DNA of 64,000 nucleotides from Chlorokybus atmophyticus (GCA_009103225.1 RHPI01003330.1:564772-628771); one strand, 5' to 3'. Numbered from the stretch's first letter, positions 36,583 through 48,862 are shown. Numbers and translations: made by a program. The notes: a model not told the origin generated them from the letters alone.

Positions 36583-39500
36583 TCATAGCAACGTATCTTG
36601 GAAGAACTCATCATTCAGCATGTTTTTTGCAGATTGGTAGTTCAAGCTTCTCTTCTTGAACTGCTTGAGCTCATGCATGTCATCTGAAGTTGCGCGAAAC
36701 TCCTTGCCCGTCAACAAGACCTCCAACAGGTAGAAGATCCACATGCAGTTCGTCTTGGGGTAGAACTCCTCCCACCTGATAGGAATGCAATTTCAGTCCA
36801 TGGGTCTATTGCACACGTGGACATGTTGTGTGCATAGTTGAGAGAACTGTGACAGCATGGCAAGCCGCTGACCTGTTGTGGGTGAGTTTCTTCATGCGGC
36901 GGTAAGTCTCCGCCTGCGGGTCACCAGCGGTGCCCTTGAACAACGACGGATCACTGCTGAGGTCACAGTACAGCGCTTTGCCCTGCTCAGTCTGCAGCCT
37001 GGAAAGGGTAAAATCGATGAGGGTTGCTTGCACGCCATGTGACCGCATTCCCCGCTGGCGGCCGTCCAGTCTCAGTGGCAGCATGTGCCGTTGACATGGC
37101 CGCACAACAATGTTGCCCCAGTGCAGATCTCTGTGCTCAAAGCCACAAGCCAGCTCACCGACAGCGAGAGCCGCAGCAACCTGTAGAGAGTGCAGTTAGC
37201 TCCTGTTTGTCATGCGGTATACCCGCGCGTATGCAACTGCAGAAGAAACGCAATGGTTAGTACTGCACCTGAGTGATCAAGCTTTTCACTTGGCGGAAGT
37301 CTTGCAACTCAAACTTCTCCAGGTCCCTGCCACCGTTATCAAAGACAAACACCATGTACAGCTGAGACGCATCAAAGCTGCTGACAGGGTCGTTCTCTGA
37401 GCCCTGCAGAAAGGCCACAAATCTACATGAACACATGCACATGCGCGCTGTAACAACCAAGAAAGTTGTCAGGGGAGTCACGGACATTTTTGCTGTCCCA
37501 GTCCTCCCAAGCCTGTACCAGCTTCTGCGGGTATGCCCCTTCACAGACAGCAATGCGTTGCGTGTGCACAAACCCATCTGTTCCATTATCAACGCCCCTT
37601 GCATGCTCGATTAGCGTCAGCCGCAATTTGGTTAAAGTGTTGGTCAGCAGAACCTCGTCACGCATCTCAGTCAAGGCCTTTTGTGGTTCCCCATTGACCA
37701 GCTGGACGCCAGCCATGGGAACTATTTTTATGATGCTCTCGGCATGCTTGAACGCTTCACCGTACGTCCCTGCAGCAGCAAAGTATTACCAACAGCCAAA
37801 GCTCATCTGCTGTACTGGTGGTATAGTGTTAAGGAGTATGCACGCACGCGTGCGTGCGCAAGGATGAATACGGATGAACAACTGCTTTGCTCGTACACAT
37901 GCATGAGCTGGGTGTGGTCACCAAGCAAATGAAGTCAAGGTGTGCAACCAACGAGCATCATGTACTGGCTATGTTCAAGCCTCAAGCATAAAGCTGCTGC
38001 CATCCGTTACCTTCACCAATCTTGCAGATCTCGGAGTCACCAGTGAGCTCATCAATGAACTCACTGAGCAACACGACTGCCGCTTGATGGCATTCCTTCA
38101 GCAGCGCTATCACGGGTGGGTCATCCACCACAGCCATGTTTATATGCGGAGGTGTCAGCGTTGATACGCGCATGACACTCTGTCGTCTGGCTCTGCTTGA
38201 TAAGCCAAGTATGGACACTCTGCAAACACAGACACATCCTTACACCCTAAACGATGCTAAGTCTTGTCCTAAGCCTCAGACACAGTAGCACAAACTGCTC
38301 ACCTCCGGGCGCTTAGCGTGGAACAGTGATGTGAACTTGGCGGAGGCATGAAGCTCGTCTGGCACACTGGTGTGAAGGGATCACCGCTACTGCTTGGTGC
38401 ATGGGACGGGTCTGGTGTCGGCCTTGAAAAGCGAGTTGGACCACCACCAGTCAAGGCATGACGCAAGCGGAATGACTCCAGCGGAGATGGGCGAGTGGCT
38501 GTGAGAGCAGCTGGGGTTGTGAACTGGGGCACTGCGACATCTTGTTCTGCTGTGCACGGGCACTGTGAAGGGCTTGCTTCTTGCTCGTCCTCTGAGTCCT
38601 GCGCCGTGCAGGTGCTGGCTTCCCATGGTGTCTTTGGGCTGGCAGATGAAACCGTAGAGTGCTCTTCATTGACCGGCGACAAGCCAAGCGCTGACACGCG
38701 CACATCAGCCTTCTCACTCACCTGTGCACACAGTGCATGTCAGTATTGCACCGACATTCTCAAACAGAAGTGGCTTGCATTACACCAAACTCTGTTTGCT
38801 GTGACAGTTCCACACATGTCATGTTTGCGCCTTGCTAGCAGCACATGAGTTGAGTGTTGGTATCGAAACATAACAGAGCACACAAGTGGCCGTACTGCTA
38901 CCAGCACTTTGACTCAATCACTTGAACATAAGGCATTGGTTCTGTCTTATTGTGCACAATGCAAAAGTCGTACTTACCCGCCCATGAAGCAGAGCCGGCT
39001 GCTGTATCAAGCTCTGCTGTAGGAGGTCATGCCGTTCTCTTTCGTCGTCGAGTTCGTCAGCAGCAGCATCCTCGAGTGCGTGCTGATCCAGGTCATGGTG
39101 CATATCAACTCGCGGAGCTGGAAGGTGTGCAGATGGGGATGGAGTCTCCTCCTCGAGTTCAAAGTCATCAACCTCCTGAAAGTAGCGGTTCTTCTCTTCA
39201 AAGTACGCTGAGCATTCTGCATATGGTTGACGAACTCTTCTCCCTCTGCCAGCTGCAGGCTGTACCTGTGGACACAGACAGGACATCATGTCGTGACTGT
39301 AGTTCAGGGCCAGCGCAGCAGTCCAAGGCCAGACAGTCCATAACCAAATGGCAATGACAGAACCAGATTACCTGCTGGTTGGCTGTGCGCGCGGTAGCTT
39401 CCTGGAAGACATAAGGGCTTGACTTGTCATCTTCCGAGCCTGAAGAGGTCTCTGCACTACTGTGTGAAAGACGTGAGGGTGGAGGGTGGGTGGCATGTGT

Positions 39501-40637
39501 GGCAACCAACGGGATGCTGGATGTTGTCGCTCTGCAATAAGTTATGCACTGCTCAGAGCGCAATTCATATGCTGGTGTTCATTGACAAATGACAATGCAT
39601 AGCCCATAATCTACACAGCTGCCGCTACAATCACTTCAAATGGCACCACGCACCTCAGGTCACCTAAAGGATAGAGATGCTTCGCGCGCCGCCGAAAAAC
39701 AGCTACTTCATGCCAACCTGCAAGTGTTGACGTTGAAGGTGTAGGGGCGGCTACTGTGGGCACCTCCACCAGCTCGTGCGAAGCATTGCCCTGCTAGGTT
39801 AATAACGTGATCAACAGCAAGCTTACACGTGTGCAACAATAACGACCGCTTGGGCGGCTGAGGCTCAACGAGACAAGCAGAGTGCTTTGTGGCTAGCTTG
39901 TCAACATCAACCAAGTGTTCACGCGCACCTCCTGTGGTGGTGGTGTAGCAGAGTCTGTTGGTGTCACCTACGCAGAGACATGAGTTCCCGGCTGCCACAT
40001 GCATGTGTACTGATGCATGGCATGACGTGACTTTCTTATGTCTCACCTGTGCTTCTTTTGTAGCACGTCGCTTCTTCCTGCTCGTGGTTTGCTCCTGCTG
40101 CCGGTTAGACGGATCCGCAGGGGACTGCAAGTCATTGCGCGTGTTCTTCGGAACTTTGGCAGGCTTTTTTACATCCACCGGCGTCACCTTTCTACCTTTT
40201 CTAGCACTCCTGCCATTTGCTGCACTACGCGTTTTGTACGCCTCAAGTGCCACTTTCTCTGTACGCAGCACTTGTCAACTCGTAGTCAGAGTCTGTCGCA
40301 GTCCTCAAGCGTCCAACACACAGACTGAAGACCGACAAGCACATGCAAATGCACAATACTGCCTGACAACTGTGTGATGCGTTCAATTCAGAGAAGGAGA
40401 AAACAGCTTATTAGCATACCCAAAGGCAACGGCAGTAATCCTATTACAGCTGGACCCACCAGGCACACGAGAAGTTGTTCAAGGGGACGTGCACTGCGAC
40501 AGCATGATTAAGTAAAATTTCGAAGGGATTGATTGTTTGCCCTCACCTTGTTGCGCTGCTCGTTTTCGGTCCTCTACCCGGCCTGCTCCTGCCCTATTCA
40601 CCTTCTGCTGAATTTCCGTTAAAGGTCTCCGCGTCAT
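36583..40637 (-). CDS. HASPIN: Haspin-type serine/threonine kinase
   Basis: Mitotic kinase family that phosphorylates histone H3 Thr3 to recruit the chromosomal passenger complex. Twelve exons on the minus strand give 824 aa: 40637-40547, 40258-40047, 39967-39929, 39790-39654, 39531-39372, 39265-38978, 38721-38303, 38219-38011, 37769-37486, 37403-37269, 37180-36873, 36775-36583. The N-terminal half is basic, then acidic and Ser/Pro-rich, as in other haspins. Kinase domain: P-loop KIGEGTYGEAF, Lys in SIIKIVPMAGVQLVNGEPQK, AWEDWDSKNGSEND close to plant haspin. The catalytic loop is FEHRDLHWGN and the DFG-replacing motif IDFTLSR. The C-lobe has YRRMKKLTHNRWEEFYPKTN. Introns split the P-loop glycines and KLTHNR/WEEF. 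Start chosen at the ATG of MTRRPLTEIQQKVNRAG. Confidence 0.95.
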
Positions 40638-41177
40638 GGCATCAGCTTGCAACTTGAAGCTGCTGTAGCTACCCTCAACTAAGTGCCTAGCTGCCAAGCT
40701 AGACAAAACGCAAAGCTGCGTGAAGCCGCATTGTCGAAGGTGAAGGTATGTTCACCCAAGCTGCCCGCATCTTAGGCCATTAACAATTGCATGTGCAAGT
40801 GACTGCTGCCTGCCCTCCCTCAATCCGTGCACCGTCCCGCACTGTCTGGGTGCGTCAGCTGGCGGCAACCGGCTGACAGCAACACGGACGGAACAACCCC
40901 AAAGTCAAACGAAAACACACTCTCCAGATCCACGACACTCCCAACCACGACGCCAACGTCGCCTCCCCCACCCCGCACGCCGCCGCTTCCTCGGCTTGCT
41001 GCCGTTGACGCAGGCTTAGGGTTTGAAATTTGGCGGGTAATATGAACGCTTGCAGATATCACAATGTAGTAGCGATGTCACTGTGCTCTAGCAGGCGGCA
41101 GGGACGATAACGGTACCTTGCTTATTACTCTCGTTTAGCGCAAAGCAGTAATTGTAAGCACAGTCGCTGCCGACAGC
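40638..41177. promoter_or_regulatory. Divergent promoter, haspin (-) and P5C dehydrogenase (+)
   Basis: 540 nt between start codons, the shortest divergent spacing in the window. The sequence TTTGGCGGG at 41029-41037 matches the E2F-type consensus core, plausible for a mitotic kinase such as haspin. A TAGGGTTT element (41018-41025), which resembles the plant telo-box, lies directly beside it. No TATA box is obvious. Confidence 0.5.
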
Positions 41178-44100
41178 ATGCGGGTCGTCGCCGGCGTCGC
41201 CGCCGCCGTGAGGGCCAGGCGGTGTGGGACGCGACTTGCAGCAGCTCTCTTGGACGGAGGTAGGCGGAGCATCTCCCTGGGGTCGTTCGCTACAGTTGAC
41301 CCGGAGGCGCTCTCTGGCGACAGCCCTGTCCGTCTGCAAAACCTTGGTGAGCAGGCAGAGCAGCCGGCATGTGGGTGCCCATTTGCAAATCGTCAGCGCT
41401 CCGCTGTTGTTACCTGTGGCATGTATACATGTTCTGGTGGTATCTTTTTGTAGATTTTGCGGATTCTGCATGTTGCTGCTGTGTGCCAGGTAGCAATATG
41501 CCGATGTTTAAAACTGGTCACGTGTACATGCTATGGGTTTTTGTACATCAGCAACGGTCACTTGGCAACAGTTATCTCACATGCATGGCGAGTATGTACT
41601 AGCATGCGCTGCGGTATGTCTTTACAACGTGTTGATGCTTGTGTGCAAGTGCACAAGCACGTGCAGATGGTGAGATTACGCTGACTGCATATGTGAAAAT
41701 TGCCTTATCTCGTGGTTGCAACTTGCACACAACAGTGAACGGCAAGTGGTCCGGCACTGCTGAGTATGAAGACATTGTTGATCCCCTGAATGGCGAAGTT
41801 TTCATTAGAGCTCCAGACACCAAGGGCGCCGAACTTCAGGTACATTGTGGGGCTCCCAGGTCCCTGACAACGCCTTCCAGATAACAAGCAAGTCTACTGT
41901 TGCGTGACCACCACGCAGCTCTATAGGAACGCTGAGCAACTTGTGTGTGCAGCCGTTCATTGCCAGTTTGCAAAACTGCCCAAAGACGGGCCTGCACAAC
42001 CCTCTGAAGAATCCGGATCGGTACTACAGTGCAGTTGTTTGGTTGTTGAATGTGAAGCAGACATAAGTGGCTGCTTGATATGACGTTTCTTTGTTGGCTG
42101 CAGCTATTTACTGTTCGGAGATGTGTCAGCCAAAGCTGCAGCAGCACTTCGTCGCGATGAAGTGAGTTGCAAGCAAGCAAGCAAGTTGGTGACTGCTTAC
42201 CTTGTTGTGTTTGTTACTGTAGTAACACACACAGACCAAAGAACGCAATCAGGAGGTTCTGACTGTGTGTTGCTACAACATGACAGGTGCAACACATGTT
42301 TGCGCGCCTTATACAGCGCGTGTCGCCCAAGAGCTATCCGCAAGCCTTAGCGGAGGTGAAGGTCACACGGGTATTTCTGGAGAACTTCTCTGGCGACCAG
42401 GTGTGTGCAGGTGTGTCAACGGTCCTGGCACGTACGTGTCGTGCACATTGGACAAAATAAGGTATTCTATAATACACACGAAGCCATTGCAAACATCACT
42501 TGCTGCACAGGTTCGATTTCTAGCACGCTCTTTCAGTGCCCCCGGCGATCATAGAGGGCAGGCGAGCTCAGGGTATCGGTGGCCTTATGGCTCGGTAAGT
42601 GTTTTACTGCCTCCAGTGTCCTACACGCTTGGTGTGCAATACGGGTCGTCACTGTCGTGCAGTATGTGCTTGTGATACTGCAGCATCATAACCATGAGAT
42701 GCGGATACGCAACAGAAGAGATATCTGGTTTTGTTGACAGGCAGCCATCATCGCACCTTTCAACTTCCCTCTTGAAATCCCAGCCCTTCAGACCATGGGA
42801 GCCCTCTACATGGGCAACAAGCCCACAGTCAAGTGTGACTCCAAGGTAGTGCACTTCCTCCTTACTACTGGCACAAATATTACATTTATCTCAACTGCTG
42901 CAGCAATTGCCATTATGAAAGGCATCAGTATGTTGTGGTCGCAGGTAAGCATTGTTATCGAGCAGTTCCTGCGCCTCCTGCATGCGTGCGGGATGCCCAA
43001 GAGCGACGCGGATCTGTTTCTCGGCGGTGGCTCCGCCATGCACAAGGTCTTGCTGGCGGGCAGCCCCCGCATTACCCAGTTCACAGGCTCCTCGCGTGTG
43101 GCAGAAATGCTTGCACGCGACCTCGCCGGCAAGGTCAAGATTGAGGATGCTGGGTTTGACTGGAAGATTCTCGGCCCGGATGTACAGGCGGTACGCTATG
43201 TGCTTTTCTTGATGCAGCTTGGACTACAGTTTACGCAAAAGAACACATCAACAACGTGCTGCTGTTGCAGGTGGATTATGTTGCTTGGCAGTGCGATCAG
43301 GATGCTTATGCGTGCAGTGGCCAAAAATGCTCTGCACAGTCCATACTCTTCATGCATGAAAATTGGGCCAAGGCTGGGTTGGTGGACAAGCTTGCCAAGC
43401 TTGCCCGAAGGCGGCAGCTGAAGGACTTGACTATTGGGCCTGTGTTGACAGTCTCAACGCAGCAAATGCTCGATCATCAGCAACACTTGCTCACCATACC
43501 AGGAGCCAGAGTGCTGTTTGGTGGCAAGCCCCTTACAAGCCACAGCATTCCAGATCAGTATGGGGCGATGGAGCCAACCGCCGTTTTTGTTCCGCTGAAG
43601 GAGATGCTGAAACCCGACCACTTCAAGATGGCTACGACAGAGATCTTTGGCCCCTTTCAAGTATGTGCATGGACCTGCTGCTGGGTGTTGAATGCACAAC
43701 AAACTTGCCATATGGCAACTGCGGTGGCTCTATAGCGCATGTCATGTTGCAGCATTTGGCATTAGCAATAATTGGGTGTTGTGGAACCGCTCTCACCTGC
43801 TTTGCTGCGCTTTTGACACTGTGCTACAGCTCATGGACACTTGATGAAAGTATGGTAGTAGTATAATAACAATTACTCTTTAGTACAACTAACTGCCTTC
43901 TCTGTGGCAGGTTGTAACTGAGTACAAGGACTCAGAGCTGCCGCTTGTGCTGGAGGCGTGCGAGCGGATGCATGCGCACCTGACAGCCGCGGTGGTGTCC
44001 AACGACATCTCGTTCCTTAATGAAGTACTCGCCAACACTGTAAACGGGACCACCTACTTCGGTCTACGCGCACGGACAACTGGCGCACCTCAGAACCACT

Positions 44101-44240
44101 GGTTTGGACCTGCCGGAGACCCCCGTGGAGCCGGCATCGGCACGCCCGAAGCCATTCGCCTCGTCTGGTCTTGCCATAGAGAGACAATACAGGATTACGG
44201 GCCCATTCCAGAAAATTGGTCGTTGCCGCCACCCTCATAA
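41178..44240 (+). CDS. ALDH12A1: Delta-1-pyrroline-5-carboxylate dehydrogenase, ALDH12 type
   Basis: Mitochondrial NAD-dependent enzyme of proline catabolism, oxidising P5C/glutamate semialdehyde to glutamate. Ten exons give 555 aa, matching the ~556 aa Arabidopsis enzyme: 41178-41346, 41736-41839, 41953-42020, 42104-42161, 42287-42400, 42511-42594, 42741-42845, 42945-43190, 43271-43660, 43911-44240. The N-terminus MRVVAGVAAAVRARRCGTRL is Arg/Ala-rich like a mitochondrial presequence, followed by SFATVDPEALSG. Family blocks include FLENFSGDQVRFLARSF, PFNFPLEIPALQTMGALYMG, EDAGFDWKILGPDVQ, the catalytic-cysteine region YACSGQKCSAQS, EIFGPFQVVTEYKDSELPLV and TTGAPQNHWFGPAGDPRGAG. All junctions are GT-AG and in phase. 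Confidence 0.97.
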
Positions 44241-45780
44241 GAGCAAAACAATGTAAGTATCAGTTGGCTGACCTTATTGTAGTGTGATAGATGTTATGCT
44301 TAGGGAAGAGGCTGGGCTGTCGTGATTAGATGTGCAACATCTTCATGACCTGGTTGTGCAATTCGGATACAGTATTGAATGCGTTTGGCATGAGTCACGC
44401 GTATATACATATCGACAATTGGCGAATACAGCCCAATACAGGCGCCACATACAAGCACATGCAGTTTACATGAAATTGCACGTGTTTCAAGCGCGAACAC
44501 CACCGCGGCCAGCGCAGTCACATTGCAATCGGCAATACTATCGCCGGCTCTCCTCACCTCCAGCAAGAAATGGTCGATAGAGACTGATTCTATTGAAGTT
44601 GTACATATTACGTTGATATTGAAAGATAAGCTTAAAGTAATATGCGCATTATAGCGGATTCAATGCTGAGCGCCCAGTACGGTATAATGCCCGTATTAGA
44701 TACAGGGGCTCGTCGCATTGTGCAACCAGACTTCATGGCGGCCTATGTATGCCGGTTAGTGTGTAAACGGACAAGTTCACAAAATTGTACAGTGCAATGC
44801 TGGCTGGATGTGGTTACTGCAGTACATGGTAGTGAAATCTATTAACAAGGATTGTTGAACACATCTGGCGCTACAAAGCATAAGAGTTGCCTAATGAAGC
44901 CACCTTTATGACGGTTACCATGGGTCTTAATGCCACTGTCTTCCTATGTTGTCATCTTATGCAGCCAACACAACGAAAGGTTAAGCTCTTTGATGCATGT
45001 GGCCATTAAATGCTGTGCTACAGCAATTATTATGCCGGCTAGTGTTGTACAGCTGGCATCAAACAAGCACCGCAGTTATTGCCCAGCTACTCGACATATT
45101 GAGTGGCGATGAGACTGCACTGCAGTGATAGCTGCAACCGTAGACAACTAATTCAATTGTTTGTAGTACAGTACATGTGGCCACTCATGCATACTGCGAT
45201 CTAGGATTGTACATGGGTAGCACATTGCATCTTGCCGAGTGCAACTTGCGCTCTCTAGCTTCATACTAGTGTAATTGATGTCGTCTGTCCGAGCCTGCTA
45301 GCTTGCCTTTGTGACTTGTGTGATTGTGCATGCCTACAATTCATACCTTTTGCATTATTAAGAATAATGGGAGAGCGGGATAGTAGGATCGTACAAATCA
45401 CCACTTACGCATAGCATAGGCAATAGTATTGCAGCAATACACTGTCGCTGTATCAAAACACAGTACAGTCTGCCTCCGCTAAGAGACTTCGCTCCAAGAG
45501 GATAACCCCGCTAACATCATAGAAAATGAAAATACCAAACGGAATACAGGCAATAAGTGCATAAGAGAGTATGCCGAACAGCAAAGAGCATAAATATTTT
45601 TCATGTAAGTTTCGCATGTTTTGATCAGCGATATTCCAAGGTCGGGGGAGTAGCGCATGACGGGTGTGACACAAGGCGTGATGGGTAAGGTGTGACGCGT
45701 GACTAGCGAGTTGAGCGTAATTGCATAATGGACGTGGCGTGATGCTCGTGACGTAATGGGCGTGATGAAACCGCATTTAT
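44241..45780. other. Gene-poor region
   Basis: Lower GC than the gene blocks, no spliced or long coding frame. Near 45650-45770 there are degenerate GGCGTGATG/GGTGTGAC repeats, which create an open minus-strand frame reading as His/Thr/Ser repeats; I do not regard it as a gene. Confidence 0.5.
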
Positions 45781-45940
45781 AGAGCATATATATGCTCTTG
45801 ATGTTCAAGAGCATGATATGCTCTTAAAAAATCTAGCGGGTTCGGTGGCGTCTAAGAGCACATCATGCTCTTAGACGCCAAGAGCATAACCCCGCCAAGA
45901 GCATACGTTCTTGGAGGATAAACAGTATGCTCTTGAAGGG
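45781..45940. repeat. Cluster of palindromes built on AAGAGCAT/ATGCTCTT
   Basis: The octamer or a near copy occurs about nine times in ~160 nt, alternating in orientation. Perfect palindrome 45781-45798 (AGAGCATATATATGCTCT). Hairpin 45807-45814/45818-45825. Hairpin 45846-45860/45866-45880 with 15-nt arms (TGGCGTCTAAGAGCA) and a 5-nt loop. May be a miniature foldback element or a protein-binding array. Confidence 0.9.
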
Positions 45941-46925
45941 GGTAGACTGTAAATTGTAACACCAACTCAATCACTGTTGACAATCTGCGATTACATTTGA
46001 TGTCGGAATGCTTCATGAACTTGCCGGTCAGGATCGGCAAAGCCTGCCACCCTCAATCCGGATCTGACGTCATGTCACTGGGACGTGGGCGTCAAAGTGC
46101 TGAATGTTGGCGGCAGCGGCGGCGCTAGCGTCGTCTGCGCTCACGAAAGCGTGCTGGTCGGAGCTCTGTTCTGTTTAGATTGATTGTTTTCCGTGAACAA
46201 CCAGGATTTTGCCTGTTGTTTAAGTGCTGGGTCACACAGACCTCGCCCGGCCGAGGGCAAAGCAGCAAGAGGCCAGCACAGCGGTGAAGGACACCAGGAT
46301 ACACTCCGGACGGTAAGCCTGGATGAGTCGGCTGTGATGTCAGTACACTTATGGAGGAGCCCGGTTTAGACTGTGTGTAATGACATAATGACATAATCAT
46401 CAGTTGGAATTCTCAGTACAGCATTGATTATTATCTTTGGTGTTGAGCTTGCTGGCTATCGACCTTACCACCTGTTCTGCACGTTGCAAGCAGCGGTGGG
46501 CATGATCAGAGTTGAGCGTAGTTACTTGTTGGCAACTAAACTAGGAAGCCAGAGATTATATTGCCAGCCATACAGCTACCATGCATGGACGCATCCATGC
46601 ATGGATGCATGCATGCATGGCTGCATGCATGCATGCATGCATGCAGCCCATCATCAATTGACCAGCAAACGCCGCCGCTAAATAACGGATCACGCAGGTA
46701 CACGCAGTGTGTTTCAGTATGCAACAAAGCTGTTGTGAGTCTTTCGTTGCATACTACACCTTGTCCTGTGTGTAGCGGTATTCACAGCACTGCACTACTG
46801 GTACTCACTGCAACAGTCTGGTACACTCAACGCCACTGCAGTACAGTACAGTAGCTTTGCAACACAGCACAGTACGTGTTGCTCGCTGTTGTGGTAACTG
46901 ATTCACGCTTATTTGTGTAACCAGC
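45941..46925. other. Intergenic, with TGCATGCA repeat
   Basis: No supported gene. At 46579-46645 there is a dense run of ATGC/CATG units (self-complementary). A CG-rich patch lies at 46100-46160. The F-box-like gene begins at the right edge. Confidence 0.5.
46579..46645. repeat. (ATGC)n-like palindromic microsatellite
   Basis: Repeated GCATGCATGC with small interruptions (GGACGCATCC, GGCTGC). Self-complementary and alternating purine-pyrimidine. A shorter run of the same unit lies at 25894-25922. Confidence 0.9.
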
Positions 46926-47729
46926 ATGCGGAAGAGACAGTCGAGAGCAGCGAGGCAGAGAGCACAGCATCAGGTGCTGGACAACGCCGATCTGCTGCGT
47001 GCAATCCTGAGCAATGTGACTCCACGCCACCGTGCACGCGCCAGCTGCGTGAGCCGAGTCTGGCGAGAAGCTGCTACAGAGGCCGAAGACGATTACTACC
47101 GTAGCCGATGGCCGCATGCACACGAGGCACTCAAGGATTATGTCAATGAGTGCCACAAGCTGCTGAACTCAGCTGCTGTTGTGGGGTCCTCACATGAAGA
47201 AGAAGATGCTCCCTCTTTCCTGGCCTTTTGCACGATCAGGCATGGCGACAGCAACCTGCTTGTACCAAAATCTGTTGATGACCGCACTGCACCCGCTGCT
47301 TGGCACCGCTATGGAGGCAACTACTACTTGTGTTTCTACAAGAAGGGTTCGCAGCATATGCGCTTGCCGGCAACGGACCACTCGCTGCAGTCTTTTGTGC
47401 ACGACGCGGTGTTCGACGTGTTCGTGTTTCGCCGGGTTGATGGCGAGCTGCTGCACATAAAGACTCACTCTCATTGGAGCACCAAAGTGCTCGACAACAT
47501 TGGGCTCGTCTTCACCGCACCTCGATTCAAGCCAGAAGGCAGCCGGTTCGAGTTTCTTGTTGGGTTGTTCTTCCTGGACTTTGGGCCAGGTTTGACACAA
47601 GATGAGTCGGGAGCCGCGAATAGTGTGGTGTTAGAGTCTGGAAGCTGGAAGCTGGTTGATTCCGACCTCTTGACTATTGCCAAATGGGTCGAGGGGTGCT
47701 TGCCAGGGCAGGTTGCATTGTACGATTAG
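46926..47729 (+). CDS. F-box-like protein, single exon
   Basis: Uninterrupted 267-aa frame from ATG to TAG. Residues ~15-50 read VLDNADLLRAILSNVTPRHR then ARASCVSRVWREAA, the Leu/Ile...CxSVCxxW pattern of an F-box that would bind SKP1 in an SCF ubiquitin ligase. The remaining ~200 residues (for example WHRYGGNYYLCFYKKGSQHM and VFDVFVFRRVDGELLHIKTH) look like a globular beta-rich substrate domain that I do not recognise. Being intronless is unusual beside neighbours with 3-28 exons and suggests a retrocopy or an expanding family; an upstream 5' exon cannot be excluded because CAG precedes the ATG. A related fragment lies near 49 kb on the other strand. Confidence 0.7.
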   Translation: MRKRQSRAARQRAQHQVLDNADLLRAILSNVTPRHRARASCVSRVWREAATEAEDDYYRSRWPHAHEALKDYVNECHKLLNSAAVVGSSHEEEDAPSFLAFCTIRHGDSNLLVPKSVDDRTAPAAWHRYGGNYYLCFYKKGSQHMRLPATDHSLQSFVHDAVFDVFVFRRVDGELLHIKTHSHWSTKVLDNIGLVFTAPRFKPEGSRFEFLVGLFFLDFGPGLTQDESGAANSVVLESGSWKLVDSDLLTIAKWVEGCLPGQVALYD

Positions 47730-48858
47730 CTGCACGATGTTGTTAGCGCTTGTGAAGGACGTTGAAGTGTTGGTGGTAAGTATCAACTTGGTTCCTAGAT
47801 AGAAAGACACTGATTGTATCATAGCCTTTCGTGCTTTCGTTGTCGTGTTATGCAGTTATTTCATGCGTGTGGTTGCAAAATGCTGTTGAATTCAATATGG
47901 TTGCATAGCCCTTCGTCGTGCCGACAAGACTGCCCTCGGCTGCATATCACATAGCATGCCAGATCATAATACTCGAGTTTTGTGTGCCTCATAGCCTTTT
48001 TACTAGCCGCTTGCCAGCTGCAGGCTCACGCTGGGGAAGCGCGTTGTCGATCGCCTATGCGTATCTAGCTCAATGGGCTATGATAGTCAGCACCATAATA
48101 CAAGTTTGACTGCGTGAACAGCTGCTCACAGCTGTGCTGCGGACCTCTCCCTGTGCATGATGGCTATGCCGTTACGCATTCCACCTGCCCGTCCCTCCAA
48201 AGCTGCCCCAAGTACCTGCGCATTCCAGGGGGAGGTCTGCTGTTCAATGGGGGCACACGTGGATTGCATGAGCGCGACGCACATGCTTTGCAAATATATT
48301 ACACCTTGTAGAGCAAGTATACAAAAGGAGTATGCTGCTGTGTGTATGTGGAGGGACACTTTTCTTCACACAAATGCACTTGAGTTGGGTCGCACCCGGC
48401 ACAATCAGCGGGTGAATGGCCCACGACATGGACACCACCCAACTTTCGTGCACTTCGGTTGCCAACGCATTGTATTCTTCTTCAATTCTTGCTGCAACAC
48501 GCGCCAGTGTGCCGTCCTCCCTCCTCAGCACTGAACAACTCAACCATGGTCTCGCGCATAAAGGCTTGCAGCACGGCCCTCGTGGGACGACTAGAATGCC
48601 TCTCTTGCAGTACTTCACTGGTTTGTGCGTAGCCAGGCAACACCCATCTTCCCAATAACTCCTTCTCATCTGCCTTGCAACATCCTGCGCGGATGGCGCA
48701 AGGAGGAGCTGGTTGTTGTTGTTGTTGTTGTTGTTGTTGAGGCGTAGCGTCCAGAACAGCATGCATCTCCCTGTGTGCAAATGGCGCTGAAGGCTGCTTA
48801 ATAGCGTGTAGCATTCGTGCACGCACTCTAACAGCCCTTCCCGCTTAGGTCAATCCCG
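47730..48858. other. Intergenic, possible degenerate F-box-associated sequence
   Basis: Minus-strand frames between 48482 and 48826 show protein-like stretches (ADEKELLGRWVLPGYAQTSE, TRAVLQAFMRETMVELFSAE) but split between frames. A GTT repeat interrupts them. They may be downstream exons or decayed parts of the F-box-like fragment to the right. Confidence 0.35.
48712..48738 (+). repeat. (GTT)n microsatellite
   Basis: Nine GTT units. On the minus strand it would code for polyAsn or polyGln depending on frame. Confidence 0.95.
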
Positions 48859-48862
48859 CTAA

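Noticed and set aside
45479-45814. 111-codon minus-strand frame with His/Thr/Ser repeats
   Set aside because: It is generated by the GCGTGATG-type repeats and shows no conserved motif.
46570-46650. CRISPR-like or regulatory array
   Set aside because: The repeats are simple ATGC microsatellite units without spacers.
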